Assembly (NCBI RefSeq): GCF_018982885.2
Contig: NZ_CP081849.1
Location: 248,001 to 312,000, forward strand
Origin: Polymorphobacter megasporae
Lineage (GTDB): Bacteria > Pseudomonadota > Alphaproteobacteria > Sphingomonadales > Sphingomonadaceae
DNA: 64,000 nucleotides
Direction: 5' to 3'
The position numbers and the translations under genes were made by a program. The notes beneath the pieces are model-generated. The model saw only the letters and a list, made by a program, of their open reading frames with translations. It was not told the origin of the DNA and made no database searches. Positions 31,182 through 39,877 of this stretch are shown piece after piece. How positions within the stretch are numbered: the stretch's first letter is position 1; the number at the start of each line of letters is the position of its first letter.

Positions 31182-31861
31182 TTGCAGGGCGGATCAATTA
31201 GGGCGCGTGTCAATGGAGCGCATTGGTTGATTTCTCGCTTTCCGGATATCACAGAAAGGTCGGCAGATCGTTCGGTGCTGCCGTGGCGCTTTGTTGTCGG
31301 CGTTCTTCTCCACATCGTCGTGCCGGTCTACGCTGTCGTCCTTGCTGCCGCGTTGGTGCCCGGCCTCGGCACGCCGGCGTGGCACCCGGTTGCAGCCGCA
31401 GCGCACATAAGCATGTGGTTCGTGCCGCTCTATACGCTCGCAACCGTTGTGACGGGTGTCGGCGCTGCTTGGCTCATGCACGCGGGATCGCACCTCCGGC
31501 CGATCTTGCTTCCGCGCAGCGGATATCGACCGGTGCCGGCCTCTACGCCGAAATGTGTTCGGGATGCCATTTAGGCCCAGGCGTTGAGAAGTCCGAAATG
31601 AGCCAAGGACTTTACCCGCAAGCCCCCGAGCTGGCGACGGTGCAAGACCTCACCCCCGCCCAGCAATTCTGGATCATCAAGCACGGCGTCAAGCTGAGCG
31701 CGATGCCGGCATGGGGTAGCACCCATCCCGACCCGCTGATCTGGGATATGGTCGCGTTCGTCCGAAAACTCCCGGGTATGACGCCTGCACAATACAAGGC
31801 GACCGTCGCCAGCGCACCCGAAGATCACGATGCGATGATGAGAGATATGGCGCACAAATAG
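31182..31861 (+). pseudogene. frameshifted membrane-anchored cytochrome c
   Basis: The first part (31182 to about 31480) encodes two membrane segments (FVVGVLLHIVVPVYAVVLAA, then LYTLATVVTGVGAAWLMHA). The second part, in another frame from about 31480, reads RGIAPPADLASAQRISTGAG, a haem site CSGCH, and MPAWGST with the distal methionine. Known relatives have one membrane-anchored frame running into GIAAPADLAS-like sequence, so a single-base indel near 31475-31490 is the simplest reading. If real, the gene makes no holo-cytochrome. A sequencing error is the alternative. The N-terminal start is not clear. Confidence 0.65.
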
Positions 31862-31995
31862 GGAGACCGGGAAATGGATAAACAGGGGCGGCGGAATGGG
31901 CCACGGCCGGTTCGCCGCAATGATCGCGACCCCCGGGAACGTATTCGCAGACGGAAAGCTACACCCGGCGCCGTTCCGATAAGCCAGTCCATGCA

Positions 31996-32709
31996 ATGAT
32001 GTTCGCGACGTTTCCAGCTTGGCTTCACACGCTCGCGATCCTCTCGCTAGCGGTAGGCGCAGTGTGTGCGATCACGATCGCGCTCGATGAGACGGGGCGT
32101 CCACAGAAAATGTGGATCATGAATCTGGTATGGCCGCTAACCGCGCTGTTTGGTAGCCTCCTGTGGACAGCAGGCTACTATATCTGGGGACGCGCGAAGA
32201 CCAAAAACCAAGATGACGAGGCGAAACCGCCTTTCCCGGTGATGGTGGCCAAAGGGTCGAGCCATTGCGGCGCGGGCTGCACGCTTGGGGACATCATCGC
32301 GGAGTGGGCAGCGTTCGCAATCCCATCGATCGCGATATGGTTTGGTTGGCACAGCATCTTTGCCGAGAAGACGTTTGCGGTCTGGATACCCGACTTCATT
32401 CTCGCTTTCGGGATCGGCATCGTCTTCCAGTATTTTACGATCGCACCAATGAGAGGCCTTGGCTTGGGTGAGGGTATCGTAGCTGCGGTGAAGGTCGATA
32501 TCGCGTCAATCAGCGCGTGGCAGATCGGCATGTACGGGCTGATGGCCGCTATCCAGTTCGGATGGTATTCGAACGCTTTTGGCGGCATCGCAGCGGTGAA
32601 TACCCCCGAGTTCTGGTTCGCGATGCAGCTCTCGATGTTGTCGGGGTTCTGCACTAGCTATCCCGTTAACTGGCTGTTGATCCGCGCGGGATTGAAGGAA
32701 GAAATGTAG
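31996..32709 (+). CDS. DUF4396 multi-pass membrane protein
   Basis: 237 residues with about five or six membrane segments and a soluble loop after the second (GRAKTKNQDDEAKPPFPVMV). The loop ends SSHCGAGCTLGDIIAEW, the conserved cysteine-bearing signature of DUF4396. The paired cysteines and histidine at the membrane face suggest copper or another soft-metal ligand set; DUF4396 proteins often lie near copper or cytochrome genes, and here a broken cytochrome c gene precedes it. The function is not known. ATG at 31996 or 31999. Confidence 0.82.
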   Translation: MMFATFPAWLHTLAILSLAVGAVCAITIALDETGRPQKMWIMNLVWPLTALFGSLLWTAGYYIWGRAKTKNQDDEAKPPFPVMVAKGSSHCGAGCTLGDIIAEWAAFAIPSIAIWFGWHSIFAEKTFAVWIPDFILAFGIGIVFQYFTIAPMRGLGLGEGIVAAVKVDIASISAWQIGMYGLMAAIQFGWYSNAFGGIAAVNTPEFWFAMQLSMLSGFCTSYPVNWLLIRAGLKEEM

Positions 32710-32880
32710 CCAGAGTGCTGATGTCAAAACCGGTTGGTTTTAAAATCTGCGCCACGCTACCCGTCGATGCGGCTCTGCGAAGGTGAGAACCCCGCTCGAC
32801 ATGGTCGGCGACTGCTATTGGCATTCGGGCTCGGTGATGACCGACACGGGGTCGCTAGCCGCTATCGGAACCGCAACTAT

Positions 32881-32938
32881 CCGAACGGCAGCTATCCTGC
32901 GTACCACGTCCGAAAGCTGCCAGGCAGTTACCGGCCCC
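32881..32938 (+). repeat. dispersed 55-58 bp palindromic repeat, copy C
   Basis: 58 bases, beginning CCGAACGGCAGCTATCCTGC and ending CAGTTACCGGCCCC, with GAAAGCTGCC in the middle pairing with GGCAGCTATC. Best-preserved copy along with copy B. Confidence 0.7.
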
Positions 32939-33001
32939 CTCTTCACATAATGTGTCGTCGCTTCCTTCAGGGCGGGGACGGGGTGGGGAACGGACATGCA
33001 G

Positions 33002-33541
33002 CTATTGAGGGTTACCAGCGGCAAAGCCGCCGTTGAGACTACGGTTTAGTTCGATGCGGCGGTGGGTCCGCATTTTGAAAGTGTCGGGTCCGACACGCCG
33101 AACCTCGGAGAAGCCCAGAGATCGCCAGAAGCGTTCGCCTGCTTCGTTCGCTTCGAGGACTGCCAACCGGATTTCAGTGGCACCCCTTGCAGCGGCCCAG
33201 TCTTCGATTTTCGAATAGATCGACCGGCCCACACCTCGACCACGCTGGACAGCATCGACGATCATAAAACCAAGATACCATGCGCCATCGTGCGGATAAT
33301 TGCGGAGGATCGCCGCTATTGCATAAATGCCGTCTTCCCCCTTCCAGCCTAACACGGTTTGATCGCGAGCATCTCTTTCCGGCGGCACGTCAGTGAAAAG
33401 CTCGTGAGCATCTGCCATCGTGGGCACCGCTCCGTCCTGCAAAAGGAAGTAGTCGGCGCACCGGCTATATAGGCTCGCAACGTCAGCGGCGTCGGCTCCT
33501 GTGAGTTCGATCGGCAAATGACAGGGTGATTGGGACGCCAT
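33002..33541 (-). CDS. GNAT acetyltransferase
   Basis: 179 residues from the ATG at 33541; an in-frame ATG at 33613 would add 24 residues of poor composition. The acetyl-CoA binding signature is VDAVQRGRGVGRSIYSKIED, preceded by a strand WYLGFMIV and followed by LAVLEANEAGERFWRSLGF. The N-terminal half (YFLLQDGAVPTMADAHELFT) fits the GNAT group with substrate-binding helices. The substrate is unknown. It stands alone between dispersed repeats C and D, transcribed away from D. Confidence 0.82.
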   Translation of the reverse strand: MASQSPCHLPIELTGADAADVASLYSRCADYFLLQDGAVPTMADAHELFTDVPPERDARDQTVLGWKGEDGIYAIAAILRNYPHDGAWYLGFMIVDAVQRGRGVGRSIYSKIEDWAAARGATEIRLAVLEANEAGERFWRSLGFSEVRRVGPDTFKMRTHRRIELNRSLNGGFAAGNPQ

Positions 33542-33649
33542 ATGCGAGATATACAATGCCTCGGGCGAAAGTCTGCCTTCAGGTTTATGATCGCTGCCCC
33601 AGGCGTCCGACATTGGGGGCGTGAGCCGCCGCCGGGTCCTCGGTCTGGG

Positions 33650-33705
33650 GACTGGCAGCTATCCCGCTTTCACCGCCCGGAAGCGGACTGTCTGGATTCG
33701 GCCCC
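33650..33705 (+). repeat. dispersed 55-58 bp palindromic repeat, copy D
   Basis: Shares GGCAGCTATCC near its start, GGAAGCGGACTG in the middle and TTCGGCCCC at the end. More diverged than copies B and C. Confidence 0.6.
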
Positions 33706-33835
33706 ATGCTGGCGGGACACTCTAGCTGCAACAGTTGATTAGGTGCGCCGATTCGTTATCAGCAGTGCACACTTGCCGCCGGGATCAGGCCTAGAAGGCG
33801 GAATTCGGCAAGGCCACGGCTCGATAGGCGCTGTG

Positions 33836-34669
33836 TCACCGCGCTTCCCGTGCAGCTCGCCAGAACTCGCCCATCCGGCGATCGAGCGATGGCGGGATGA
33901 CCGGAAGCAGCCCTGAACCAGGGTAGACTGTAAGTTCGCCGAATAAGGGAACGCCATCGACTTCATAAAAATCAGCTCGGAGAAAATCATAGTCAGCCGC
34001 TAGCGTCTCGGCTGCTATTATGATGCGGTCGAGCGTCGCGGGCGCAATCGGGTCCGGATCAGATGTAGCCGGAGAAACGCGTCGCCATCGGCGGTCCATT
34101 ACAATCCATCGGTGCGCGCTCGCGCGGTCGAGGTGGACCTGAACGAACTCGACACGCCCACCGAACACAAAGCACTTGTAGTCAATCGGCAGGATCTGAT
34201 CGGAACCAATGTACGGCTCCACAATCAGCCCTCGCGGCACCTTCCCGTAGGCCCACTCGTCTAGCCACCGGCCGTAGCGCGCGCCGGACCAGCGCCGCAC
34301 CATTCGCCTCGCCTTTGGCCAGTCATCAATCTTGCGAACGAAAGCTACCTGGTTGCAGCCACCCCGTGGCTTGACGACCAATGGCGTTGGCCAAGGCGTT
34401 AGATGTGGCAGGTCGTGGCCGTGCCATAGCGTCGGGATGATCCAATCGGCCCCCAGCATGGCAGCGACCAACGTCTTGACCGCCACCTTGTCGAGCAGCA
34501 CCGGCAATCTGACGTCGCGATCGAAGAGCTTGCGGTGCTGCACCCATTCCGTGAACAGCTGTGGCTCGCGCAACCGCAATGCACGATTATGCCGCCAAAT
34601 ATACGTTAAATGAACGCGTGCAGGCGCAAAAAGTGACTCCGCTGTCATTCGCCAACAGTAGTGTTGCAT
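33836..34669 (-). CDS. TupA-like ATP-grasp protein
   Basis: 277 residues. ATP-grasp features of the TupA-like group are legible: PLVVKPRGGCNQVAFV for the lysine and glycine-rich loop, VPRGLIVEPYIG for the ligand strand, DYKCFVFGGRVEFVQVHLDR for the acid/lysine face, and LRADFYEVDGVPLFGELTVY for the metal-binding residues. Such proteins ligate amino groups to acids in surface-polymer or peptide synthesis. The ATG at 34669 is favoured because a longer frame to 34864 would run through dispersed repeat E. ATG at 34648 is also possible. No clear ribosome site. Confidence 0.8.
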   Translation of the reverse strand: MQHYCWRMTAESLFAPARVHLTYIWRHNRALRLREPQLFTEWVQHRKLFDRDVRLPVLLDKVAVKTLVAAMLGADWIIPTLWHGHDLPHLTPWPTPLVVKPRGGCNQVAFVRKIDDWPKARRMVRRWSGARYGRWLDEWAYGKVPRGLIVEPYIGSDQILPIDYKCFVFGGRVEFVQVHLDRASAHRWIVMDRRWRRVSPATSDPDPIAPATLDRIIIAAETLAADYDFLRADFYEVDGVPLFGELTVYPGSGLLPVIPPSLDRRMGEFWRAAREAR

Positions 34670-34748
34670 AGGAAGAACGCCAGCCTCCGATCTCTCACAA
34701 ATCAGAGGACGGGATCGGGTCCTAGGCCACCGCCGGTTCGCAACGCGT

Positions 34749-34803
34749 CGAACAGCAGCTATCCCCTTCGGGGCCTTAGAGCAGACAGGCAGCGATCGGC
34801 CCC
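34749..34803 (+). repeat. dispersed 55-58 bp palindromic repeat, copy E
   Basis: Begins CGAACAGCAGCTATCCC and ends GGCAGCGATCGGCCCC, 55 bases. It lies between the ATP-grasp gene and the HTH-TPR gene. Confidence 0.6.
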
Positions 34804-34893
34804 GAACTAGCCAACATCTGATGCCAGAAAGCGAGTTGCCACTTTGGGATGACTTTGTGCGCACAAACCATCATGCGGAATTCGCGTCGCCCG

Positions 34894-36249
34894 TCAGCGT
34901 CTGCTGACCAACTTAACCCACGGATCGACATCGGCAGCCAGAGCCATGGGCTCGTGCTGCGATCGTGCACTAGCCAGCAACACTCGCGCCCGAGCCCAAT
35001 GGCCCGCCATTGCTTGCAGCTTGGCAGCGACGAACGGTGAAACCTCACCACTGGACGCTTTTGCCTCTGCCGCCGCACTGAGATTGTCGAGCATGGCGTC
35101 GCGGCCAACCTTCGCATAGTTCGAGGTAGCATTGGCAAAGAGCTGCTGGACAACACGGTCGCCGCGAAGTTCGGCGGCGCGATGCCCTTCGCGGAGGAAG
35201 CCCTCGCTATCCCCTTCAGATAGCAGTGCATCGGCAAGATAGCCGTGGGCAGACATATGGTTTGGATCGGTGGCGACGACTTCCTGCAGCGCCTTGACGG
35301 CAGCTGCCGCGTGGCCGGCCTGAAACAGCAAGAGACCGCGGTCGGCCAAGATCGCCACCTGTTCGGGGTCCAGATTGCGGGCAATGTCGATTTCGCGGAG
35401 CGCGGCCTCGTGTTGCCCGACGACGCCCAAGGCGGTGGCGTACCAGTGGTGTGTTTGGGCATCGTTTGGCGCGACCGCGACCGCACGGCTAAACTCCGCC
35501 AGCGCGTTATCGTCCTGATGCTTCCACCAGAAATCGATGAAGGCACGCGCACGCAGAGCTGAAGGCAGCGTCGGCGACAGGCTCAGCGCCGCGTTGGTAG
35601 CGCTGTCCGCCCGTGTGAAAGCTTCACCATCGGGCACTGTGCCAAACTCGCGGATGAGTAAATAGGCGTCTGCCAGTCCGGTGTAAGCTGCCGCATTACG
35701 GGGGTCGCGAGCAATCGACTGACCGAACAAGCCAATCGACGCCTGCAACGAAGCTGGCGTTCGCTGCGCCCACAAGTGGCGACCGCGCATATAAAGATCG
35801 TTCGCCTCACTGTCGTTGCTGCCGATTGTGGGGCCGGGCGACGCCCAAACGCTTTGCAACGACGGAATCACAGTCAAACTGCCAATGGCCAAAATGGCGG
35901 TGGCGATGCCAATGGCGAGTCGCGGACGTCGGGGAAGAGATGACAATATTCTGCCGACGGCCATCGGCACCATTATTCGCGATCTTGGTGGCTGCTGTGC
36001 GGATGCGTACGACGAAGGCACGACAAGAGCGTCATCCGTCGGCGCCGTTTCACTCTCCGAGATGCCTAAGCCACAGTTCCATGCATCCAGTTCGTCGCGA
36101 AAAACAAATACTGCCGATCGTAGGCTGCCGGGCGCACGGTGGATGGGAAGTCCGCGCGACACTTCCCACCGCATGACTGTCCGTTCATCGCGGAAAAGCG
36201 CGGCCGCAATCGCTTTCCATCCCTCGATCCGCACCCGTTCAGCTGTCAT
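34894..36249 (-). CDS. membrane HTH-TPR regulator-like protein
   Basis: 451 residues. The N-terminal 60 residues resemble an excisionase/MerR-type helix-turn-helix (VRIEGWKAIAAALFRDERTV, then RWEVSRGLPIHR). One membrane segment lies near 115 (LAIGIATAILAIGSLTVIPS). The rest is a series of TPR-like repeats (AAYTGLADAYLL, AQTHHWYATALG, LADRGLLLFQAG, MSAHGYLADALL). The layout is that of CadC-like or adenylate-cyclase-like one-component regulators with an outward TPR sensor. It lies just upstream of, and on the same strand as, the TupA-like gene and downstream of a PEP-CTERM gene; control of surface components is plausible. Confidence 0.8.
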   Translation of the reverse strand: MTAERVRIEGWKAIAAALFRDERTVMRWEVSRGLPIHRAPGSLRSAVFVFRDELDAWNCGLGISESETAPTDDALVVPSSYASAQQPPRSRIMVPMAVGRILSSLPRRPRLAIGIATAILAIGSLTVIPSLQSVWASPGPTIGSNDSEANDLYMRGRHLWAQRTPASLQASIGLFGQSIARDPRNAAAYTGLADAYLLIREFGTVPDGEAFTRADSATNAALSLSPTLPSALRARAFIDFWWKHQDDNALAEFSRAVAVAPNDAQTHHWYATALGVVGQHEAALREIDIARNLDPEQVAILADRGLLLFQAGHAAAAVKALQEVVATDPNHMSAHGYLADALLSEGDSEGFLREGHRAAELRGDRVVQQLFANATSNYAKVGRDAMLDNLSAAAEAKASSGEVSPFVAAKLQAMAGHWARARVLLASARSQHEPMALAADVDPWVKLVSRR

Positions 36250-36347
36250 GCCAGTCGGTCCCTCGGCGCAATCCTAGCGGATTGGGCCGCAAACGAAAGC
36301 AGCGCGGCGGCACGCGCCGCGCTGCCAGTATCGCCTGCGGTGCTAAG

Positions 36348-37064
36348 TTAGGCGGCCACCTGCGCCTTGACCCGTCGCCGCGAGGCATAGCCGACGCAGC
36401 CGAAGCCGGTGAGCAGTAGCGCCCAGGTCGTGGGCTCTGGCACGCCGCCCACGACCGGACCAGTTCCATTTGCGGTGACGGTGAACACACCGGAGTTATC
36501 GCCGAAGCAACTCGGACTACCCGAATAGCCGCAGGCGTCGGTCAGGCCCAGATAGAGCGTCTTAGCTCCCGTCGGTACATAGAAGGTCTGAGTGGCACCG
36601 GCAGCGTCGCCAGTCCGTCCATCACCAATAAAGAATGATTGCTGCAACAAGGGTGACAGCGACCCAAAACTCGTTCCGCCGACTGTGAAGTTGAGCGCCG
36701 CCGGCGTGGTCATGCCGATGCTGGAACCCTCAAACACGCCGGCAATGAAGCCCGCGGTGGGCGACGAGATCCCAGATATACTGGCACCGCCGGTATTATA
36801 TTCGCCTGACAGCGACCCGATGCCGTCGGCGTCGTTCAGCGTCCCTCCGTTTACCGTTACGGTCGAACCCTTCGAAACGCTGAAGGTGATAGAGCTGAGC
36901 CCCGCGACATTGATTGACTGCGGCGCCGTACCGTCGAAGACGACCCCGTTTGCGTTGTAGAGGTCATTGTTAGCGTTGACGACGACCATGGAAGCGGCGG
37001 ATGCAAGCGCGCTGCCACTCAGCATGAAACCTGCTATCAAGAAATTCTGCAACCGTAACGACAT
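36348..37064 (-). CDS. secreted protein with PEP-CTERM sorting signal, second copy
   Basis: 238 residues. A signal peptide (FLIAGFMLSGSALASAA), a beta-rich glycine/serine/threonine-rich body, and a two-cysteine loop late on (ACGYSGSPSCFGD). The sorting tail is VPEPTTWALLLTGFGCVGYA followed by SRRR. The body resembles PEP-CTERM proteins with a lectin-like fold but I cannot name a family. It is not similar to the PEP-CTERM protein at 27514-28215 outside the tail. Exported and probably surface-attached after exosortase processing. No exosortase gene is in the window. Confidence 0.85.
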   Translation of the reverse strand: MSLRLQNFLIAGFMLSGSALASAASMVVVNANNDLYNANGVVFDGTAPQSINVAGLSSITFSVSKGSTVTVNGGTLNDADGIGSLSGEYNTGGASISGISSPTAGFIAGVFEGSSIGMTTPAALNFTVGGTSFGSLSPLLQQSFFIGDGRTGDAAGATQTFYVPTGAKTLYLGLTDACGYSGSPSCFGDNSGVFTVTANGTGPVVGGVPEPTTWALLLTGFGCVGYASRRRVKAQVAA

Positions 37065-37407
37065 ACATAGCCCTCTCTGTTAAAAGAGCGTTAGCTATGT
37101 TTGAACGCAGCCTGACCGAGAAGACGACACGTCACGACGCGAGGCGACACGAGACGACAAAATGTGATATAGCGCCGGGATTATGCCTGTTGTTGGCACC
37201 ACCGGCTGGATCGAGCACCGCCGCCGCAACTCGCGATGATCCGAATATCAGCTATCCTGCAGTAAGTTCCTGTAAGCGGTCAGACCGCCATCGGCCCCCT
37301 TCGCTGCATTGGCTGGCCCACTGGACGTGGGGCTGCACCGTCTGGAGAGACCATTATCCGACGCCGCTCGTTCTGCTGCCACATTATCTGCCGTGGAGCA
37401 GCTTCTC
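37065..37407. other. non-coding gap with repeat copy F and short GACA-rich stretch
   Basis: No gene is supported. Near 37120-37165 the sequence cycles through GACGACAC, CACGACGC, GAGGCGACACGAGACGAC, a short purine/CA-rich stretch that looks like slippage. The dispersed repeat F is at 37241-37298. The SDR gene promoter must lie in the last 110 bases. Confidence 0.45.
37241..37298 (+). repeat. dispersed 55-58 bp palindromic repeat, copy F
   Basis: 58 bases, begins CCGAATATCAGCTATCCTGC, ends CCATCGGCCCC. The first twenty bases match copy C at all but three positions; the right half is more diverged. Confidence 0.65.
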
Positions 37408-38223
37408 ATGACGACGCCAGCGCAACGAACGGTCATCGTCACTGGAGCGGCTGGTGGTATCGGCGCAGCGATCGCGTCGCAGCTTGCGAGGTCGGGATGG
37501 CGGGTATTCGCGACGATGCGCCGACCTGTTTTAGCGCAGCATGGGCCGGATGCTCTGGCGCTGGATGTCACCAGCGATGATAGCGTAGATGCCGCCGTCG
37601 CGGAGGTCGTGGGCCGCACCGGGCGCGTCGACGCAATCGTCAACAACGCGGGTGTCGATCTGCTCGGCGCTGTCGAGGAAACCACAACCGAGGAAGCGCT
37701 CAAGCTTTTCGAGACGAACTTTTTCGGCGTGCATCGGCTCACCCGGGCAGTGCTACCAATTATGCGTGCCCAGCTTTCGGGCCGCATCGTTACGATCGGA
37801 TCGATCGCCGGATTCGTGCCAACCCCGTTCAACGCGTTCTACTGCGCCTCTAAACACGCGTTGAAGGGCTACTGCGAGGCGCTCGACTACGAGATCAGAC
37901 CTTTCGGCATTCGTACGATCCTGATCGAGCCGGGATTCATCCGGACAGGTCTCCGAGCCAAGAAAAGGACGGTGGCCGACAGCATCGACGCATACAGCGA
38001 AATTCGCGGCCGCGCGGGTGCTGGGTTTGACGAGAGTGTCAGTCGTGGGATCGATCCGGCTCGTGTTGCTGAAGTGGTCCAAAAGGCGCTCGTTGCCGCT
38101 CACCCAAAGTTCCGGCAGCTGGTGGGCAATGACGCGCGGTTGCTCAACATGGTCTATCACTATTTGCCTGGCTTCCTCTTCAAAGCCGGTATGAACCGGC
38201 AGTTTGGGATTGCGGGTCGGTAA
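37408..38223 (+). CDS. short-chain dehydrogenase/reductase
   Basis: 271 residues. Classical SDR motifs: cofactor loop VTGAAGGIGAAIA, structural VNNAGVD, catalytic YCASKHALKG with a serine in RIVTIGSIAGF before it. ARSGWRVFATMRRP after the first strand, with its arginines, suggests NADP(H). The ATG at 37408 is preceded by GGAG at nine bases; a longer open frame to 37309 is unsupported. The C-terminal region is typical of SDRs acting on hydrophobic or fatty substrates (HYLPGFLFKAGMNR). Substrate unknown. A small membrane protein gene follows after 47 bases. Confidence 0.88.
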   Translation: MTTPAQRTVIVTGAAGGIGAAIASQLARSGWRVFATMRRPVLAQHGPDALALDVTSDDSVDAAVAEVVGRTGRVDAIVNNAGVDLLGAVEETTTEEALKLFETNFFGVHRLTRAVLPIMRAQLSGRIVTIGSIAGFVPTPFNAFYCASKHALKGYCEALDYEIRPFGIRTILIEPGFIRTGLRAKKRTVADSIDAYSEIRGRAGAGFDESVSRGIDPARVAEVVQKALVAAHPKFRQLVGNDARLLNMVYHYLPGFLFKAGMNRQFGIAGR

Positions 38224-38270
38224 ATGCGCCAAGGGCGAGCCGGTAGGGAAGCAAACGCAGCGGAGGAAAG

Positions 38271-38504
38271 ATGACAATCGCAGGGACCGCAATCGTCGAG
38301 AAGAGGAATGGCGGCACGGCCTTGGGCGCACTGGCTATCGGGGCGGTTGCCTTCGGGGCCGCCGCGGTAGGAGCCCTTGCCGTAGGTGTCATGACTGTCC
38401 GGCGCCTACGGATTTTGGAAGCTCGTATCGAAAAGCTCTCCATCGGGACGCTTACCGTTGATCATCTTAACGTGAAGCTAGCTGACGCGACGAGCTCTTT
38501 GTAG
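38271..38504 (+). CDS. small membrane protein
   Basis: 77 residues with a very strong ribosome site, GGAGGAAAG, just before the ATG. A single hydrophobic glycine/alanine-rich membrane segment (GALAIGAVAFGAAAVGALAV) is followed by a short amphipathic region with LEARIEKLSIGTLTVDHL. No family recognised. It follows the SDR gene on the same strand with a short gap. Its stop lies 11 bases before the left end of the IS3 element, which did not break the gene. Confidence 0.75.
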   Translation: MTIAGTAIVEKRNGGTALGALAIGAVAFGAAAVGALAVGVMTVRRLRILEARIEKLSIGTLTVDHLNVKLADATSSL

Positions 38505-38575
38505 CTCATCTCGTTTGAGCTGCCCCCGGTTTCGTGGACACCGAGATAAGGTGTTTGATGAAGCTGGAGGGTACG

Positions 38576-38866
38576 ATGCAACGACGGAAGTTCAGCCGGG
38601 AGTTTAAGCTCGAGGCGGCGAAGCTGGTGCGGGAACGGGGTGTGACGGCGGTGCAGGCCGCCTGCGATCTCGACCTGAATGTGAACGTGCTGCGCAAGTG
38701 GGTTGTCGCGCTGGCGGCCAATCCCGGGTCAGCGTTTCCCGGGCATGGACAGCTGAAGCCAGAGAGCCAGGAGCTTGAGCGGCTGCGCCGCGAGAACGCG
38801 AAGCTGAAAGCGGAGCGCGATATCCTAAAAAAAGCGGCCGCCTACTTCGCGAGGGACTCGATATGA
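38576..38866 (+). CDS. IS3-family transposase OrfA
   Basis: 96 residues. HTH of the transposase_8 type (FSREFKLEAAKLVRERGVTA, then CDLDLNVNVLRKWV) and a C-terminal leucine-zipper-like helix (ELERLRRENAKLKAERDILK). It binds the element ends and, through programmed frameshifting, is normally fused to OrfB. The ATG at 38576 has GGAGG five bases upstream. The stop overlaps the orfB start region by four bases, as in IS3 elements. Intact on its own but useless without OrfB. Confidence 0.88.
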   Translation: MQRRKFSREFKLEAAKLVRERGVTAVQAACDLDLNVNVLRKWVVALAANPGSAFPGHGQLKPESQELERLRRENAKLKAERDILKKAAAYFARDSI

Positions 38867-39722
38867 GGTTCGCCTTCATCGCGAAGCACCGGGGGATCTG
38901 GCCGATGTCGTGGCTTTGCGGGGCGCTCGGTGTCGCGCGCAGTGGCTTTCATGCCTGGCTGTCGCGCGCGCCGAGCGCGCGGGCGCGGATGACGAGATGC
39001 TCGACGCGAAGGTGCGGGCGAGCTTCATCGGCAGCTACCGGACATACGGTGCCCGGCGGGTGTGGCACGATCTTCTGGCCGAAGGCCTGTCATGCGGCCT
39101 GCACCGCGTCGAACGGCTGATGCGCCAACAGGCGCTGAAGGCCCGCCCGCGTCGGCGCGGGCTGCCACGGGACGACGGCGAACGGTGGGTGATCGCCGGC
39201 AATGTGCTCGATCGCCAGTTCAGCGCCGACGCGCCCAACCAGAAGTGGGTCGCCGACTTCACCTATATCTGGACCGCCGAGGGCTGGCTGTACGTCGCCG
39301 CCGTCATCGACCTGTTCTCGCAGCGCGTCGTCGGCTGGTCGATGAGCGACACGATGACGGCGCAGCTCGTCACCGACGCGCTAATCAAGGCGATCTGGCG
39401 CCGGGGCTAGCCCGATGCCCTGCTGCATCACTCCGACCAGGGCAGCCAATACACCAGCGAGCAGTTCCAGCGTCTGATGGCCGACAACGGCGTCACCTGC
39501 TCGATGAGCCGATCGGGCAATGTCTGGGACAATGTCGCGATGGAGAGCTTCTTCTCCTCACTGAAGACCTAGCGCGTCGCACGCAAAATCTACCGCACGC
39601 GGGATCACGCCAAGGCCGAGGTGTTCGACGAAATCGAGCGCTTCTACAATCCGACCCGCCGGCACTCGACCCTGGGGTATCTCAGCCCCATGGACTTCGA
39701 GAAACAGGCGGTTGTAGCTTAA
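38863..39722 (+). pseudogene. IS3-family transposase OrfB, broken
   Basis: The catalytic integrase part is readable only across frames: it begins MRFAFIAKHRGIWPMSWLCG, shifts frame near 38985, and continues DDEMLDAKVRASF. The DDE region follows (WVADFTYIWTAEGWLYVAAV), with HHSDQGSQYTS after a TAG at 39408-39410. A second TAG at 39570-39572 stands where relatives have a sense codon. The end reads RRHSTLGYLSPMDFE. The two stops are exactly in frame with each other. Three separate lesions show old inactivation, not a sequencing slip. Confidence 0.88.
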
Positions 39723-39752
39723 CCTCCTGTCTACGGGACCGGTGGCAGCTCA

Positions 39753-39783
39753 GTTTGAAAGCCGCCCGAGCGCTTTCGGCCCC
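39753..39783 (+). repeat. right half of dispersed repeat, copy G, interrupted by IS3
   Basis: Begins with the target duplication and reads TTGAAAGCCGCCCGAGCGC up to CGGCCCC, matching the right half of copies B and C (TGAAAGCTGCC...CCGGCCCC). The left half before the IS is too diverged to be sure. Confidence 0.5.
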
Positions 39784-39877
39784 ACTAGCGATTTCCGCGG
39801 GTTGCGTAAATTACCGAGTGTGATCTCGCTGCCGCGAGGGCTATCATAGTCGTAAACGAAAGCGACTTTCGGTCGCT

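Larger units (their letters stand above)
38516..39752 (+). mobile_element. IS3-family insertion sequence, 1237 bp, decayed
   Basis: Imperfect terminal inverted repeats: left end TGAGCTGCCCCCGGTTTCGT, right end complement TGAGCTGCCACCGGTCCCGT, alike at 17 of 20 bases. A three-base target duplication GTT lies at 38513-38515 and 39753-39755. orfA is intact; orfB has one frameshift and two in-frame stops, so the copy cannot move by itself. The DNA at the right flank is the right half of a dispersed palindromic repeat. Confidence 0.88.
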
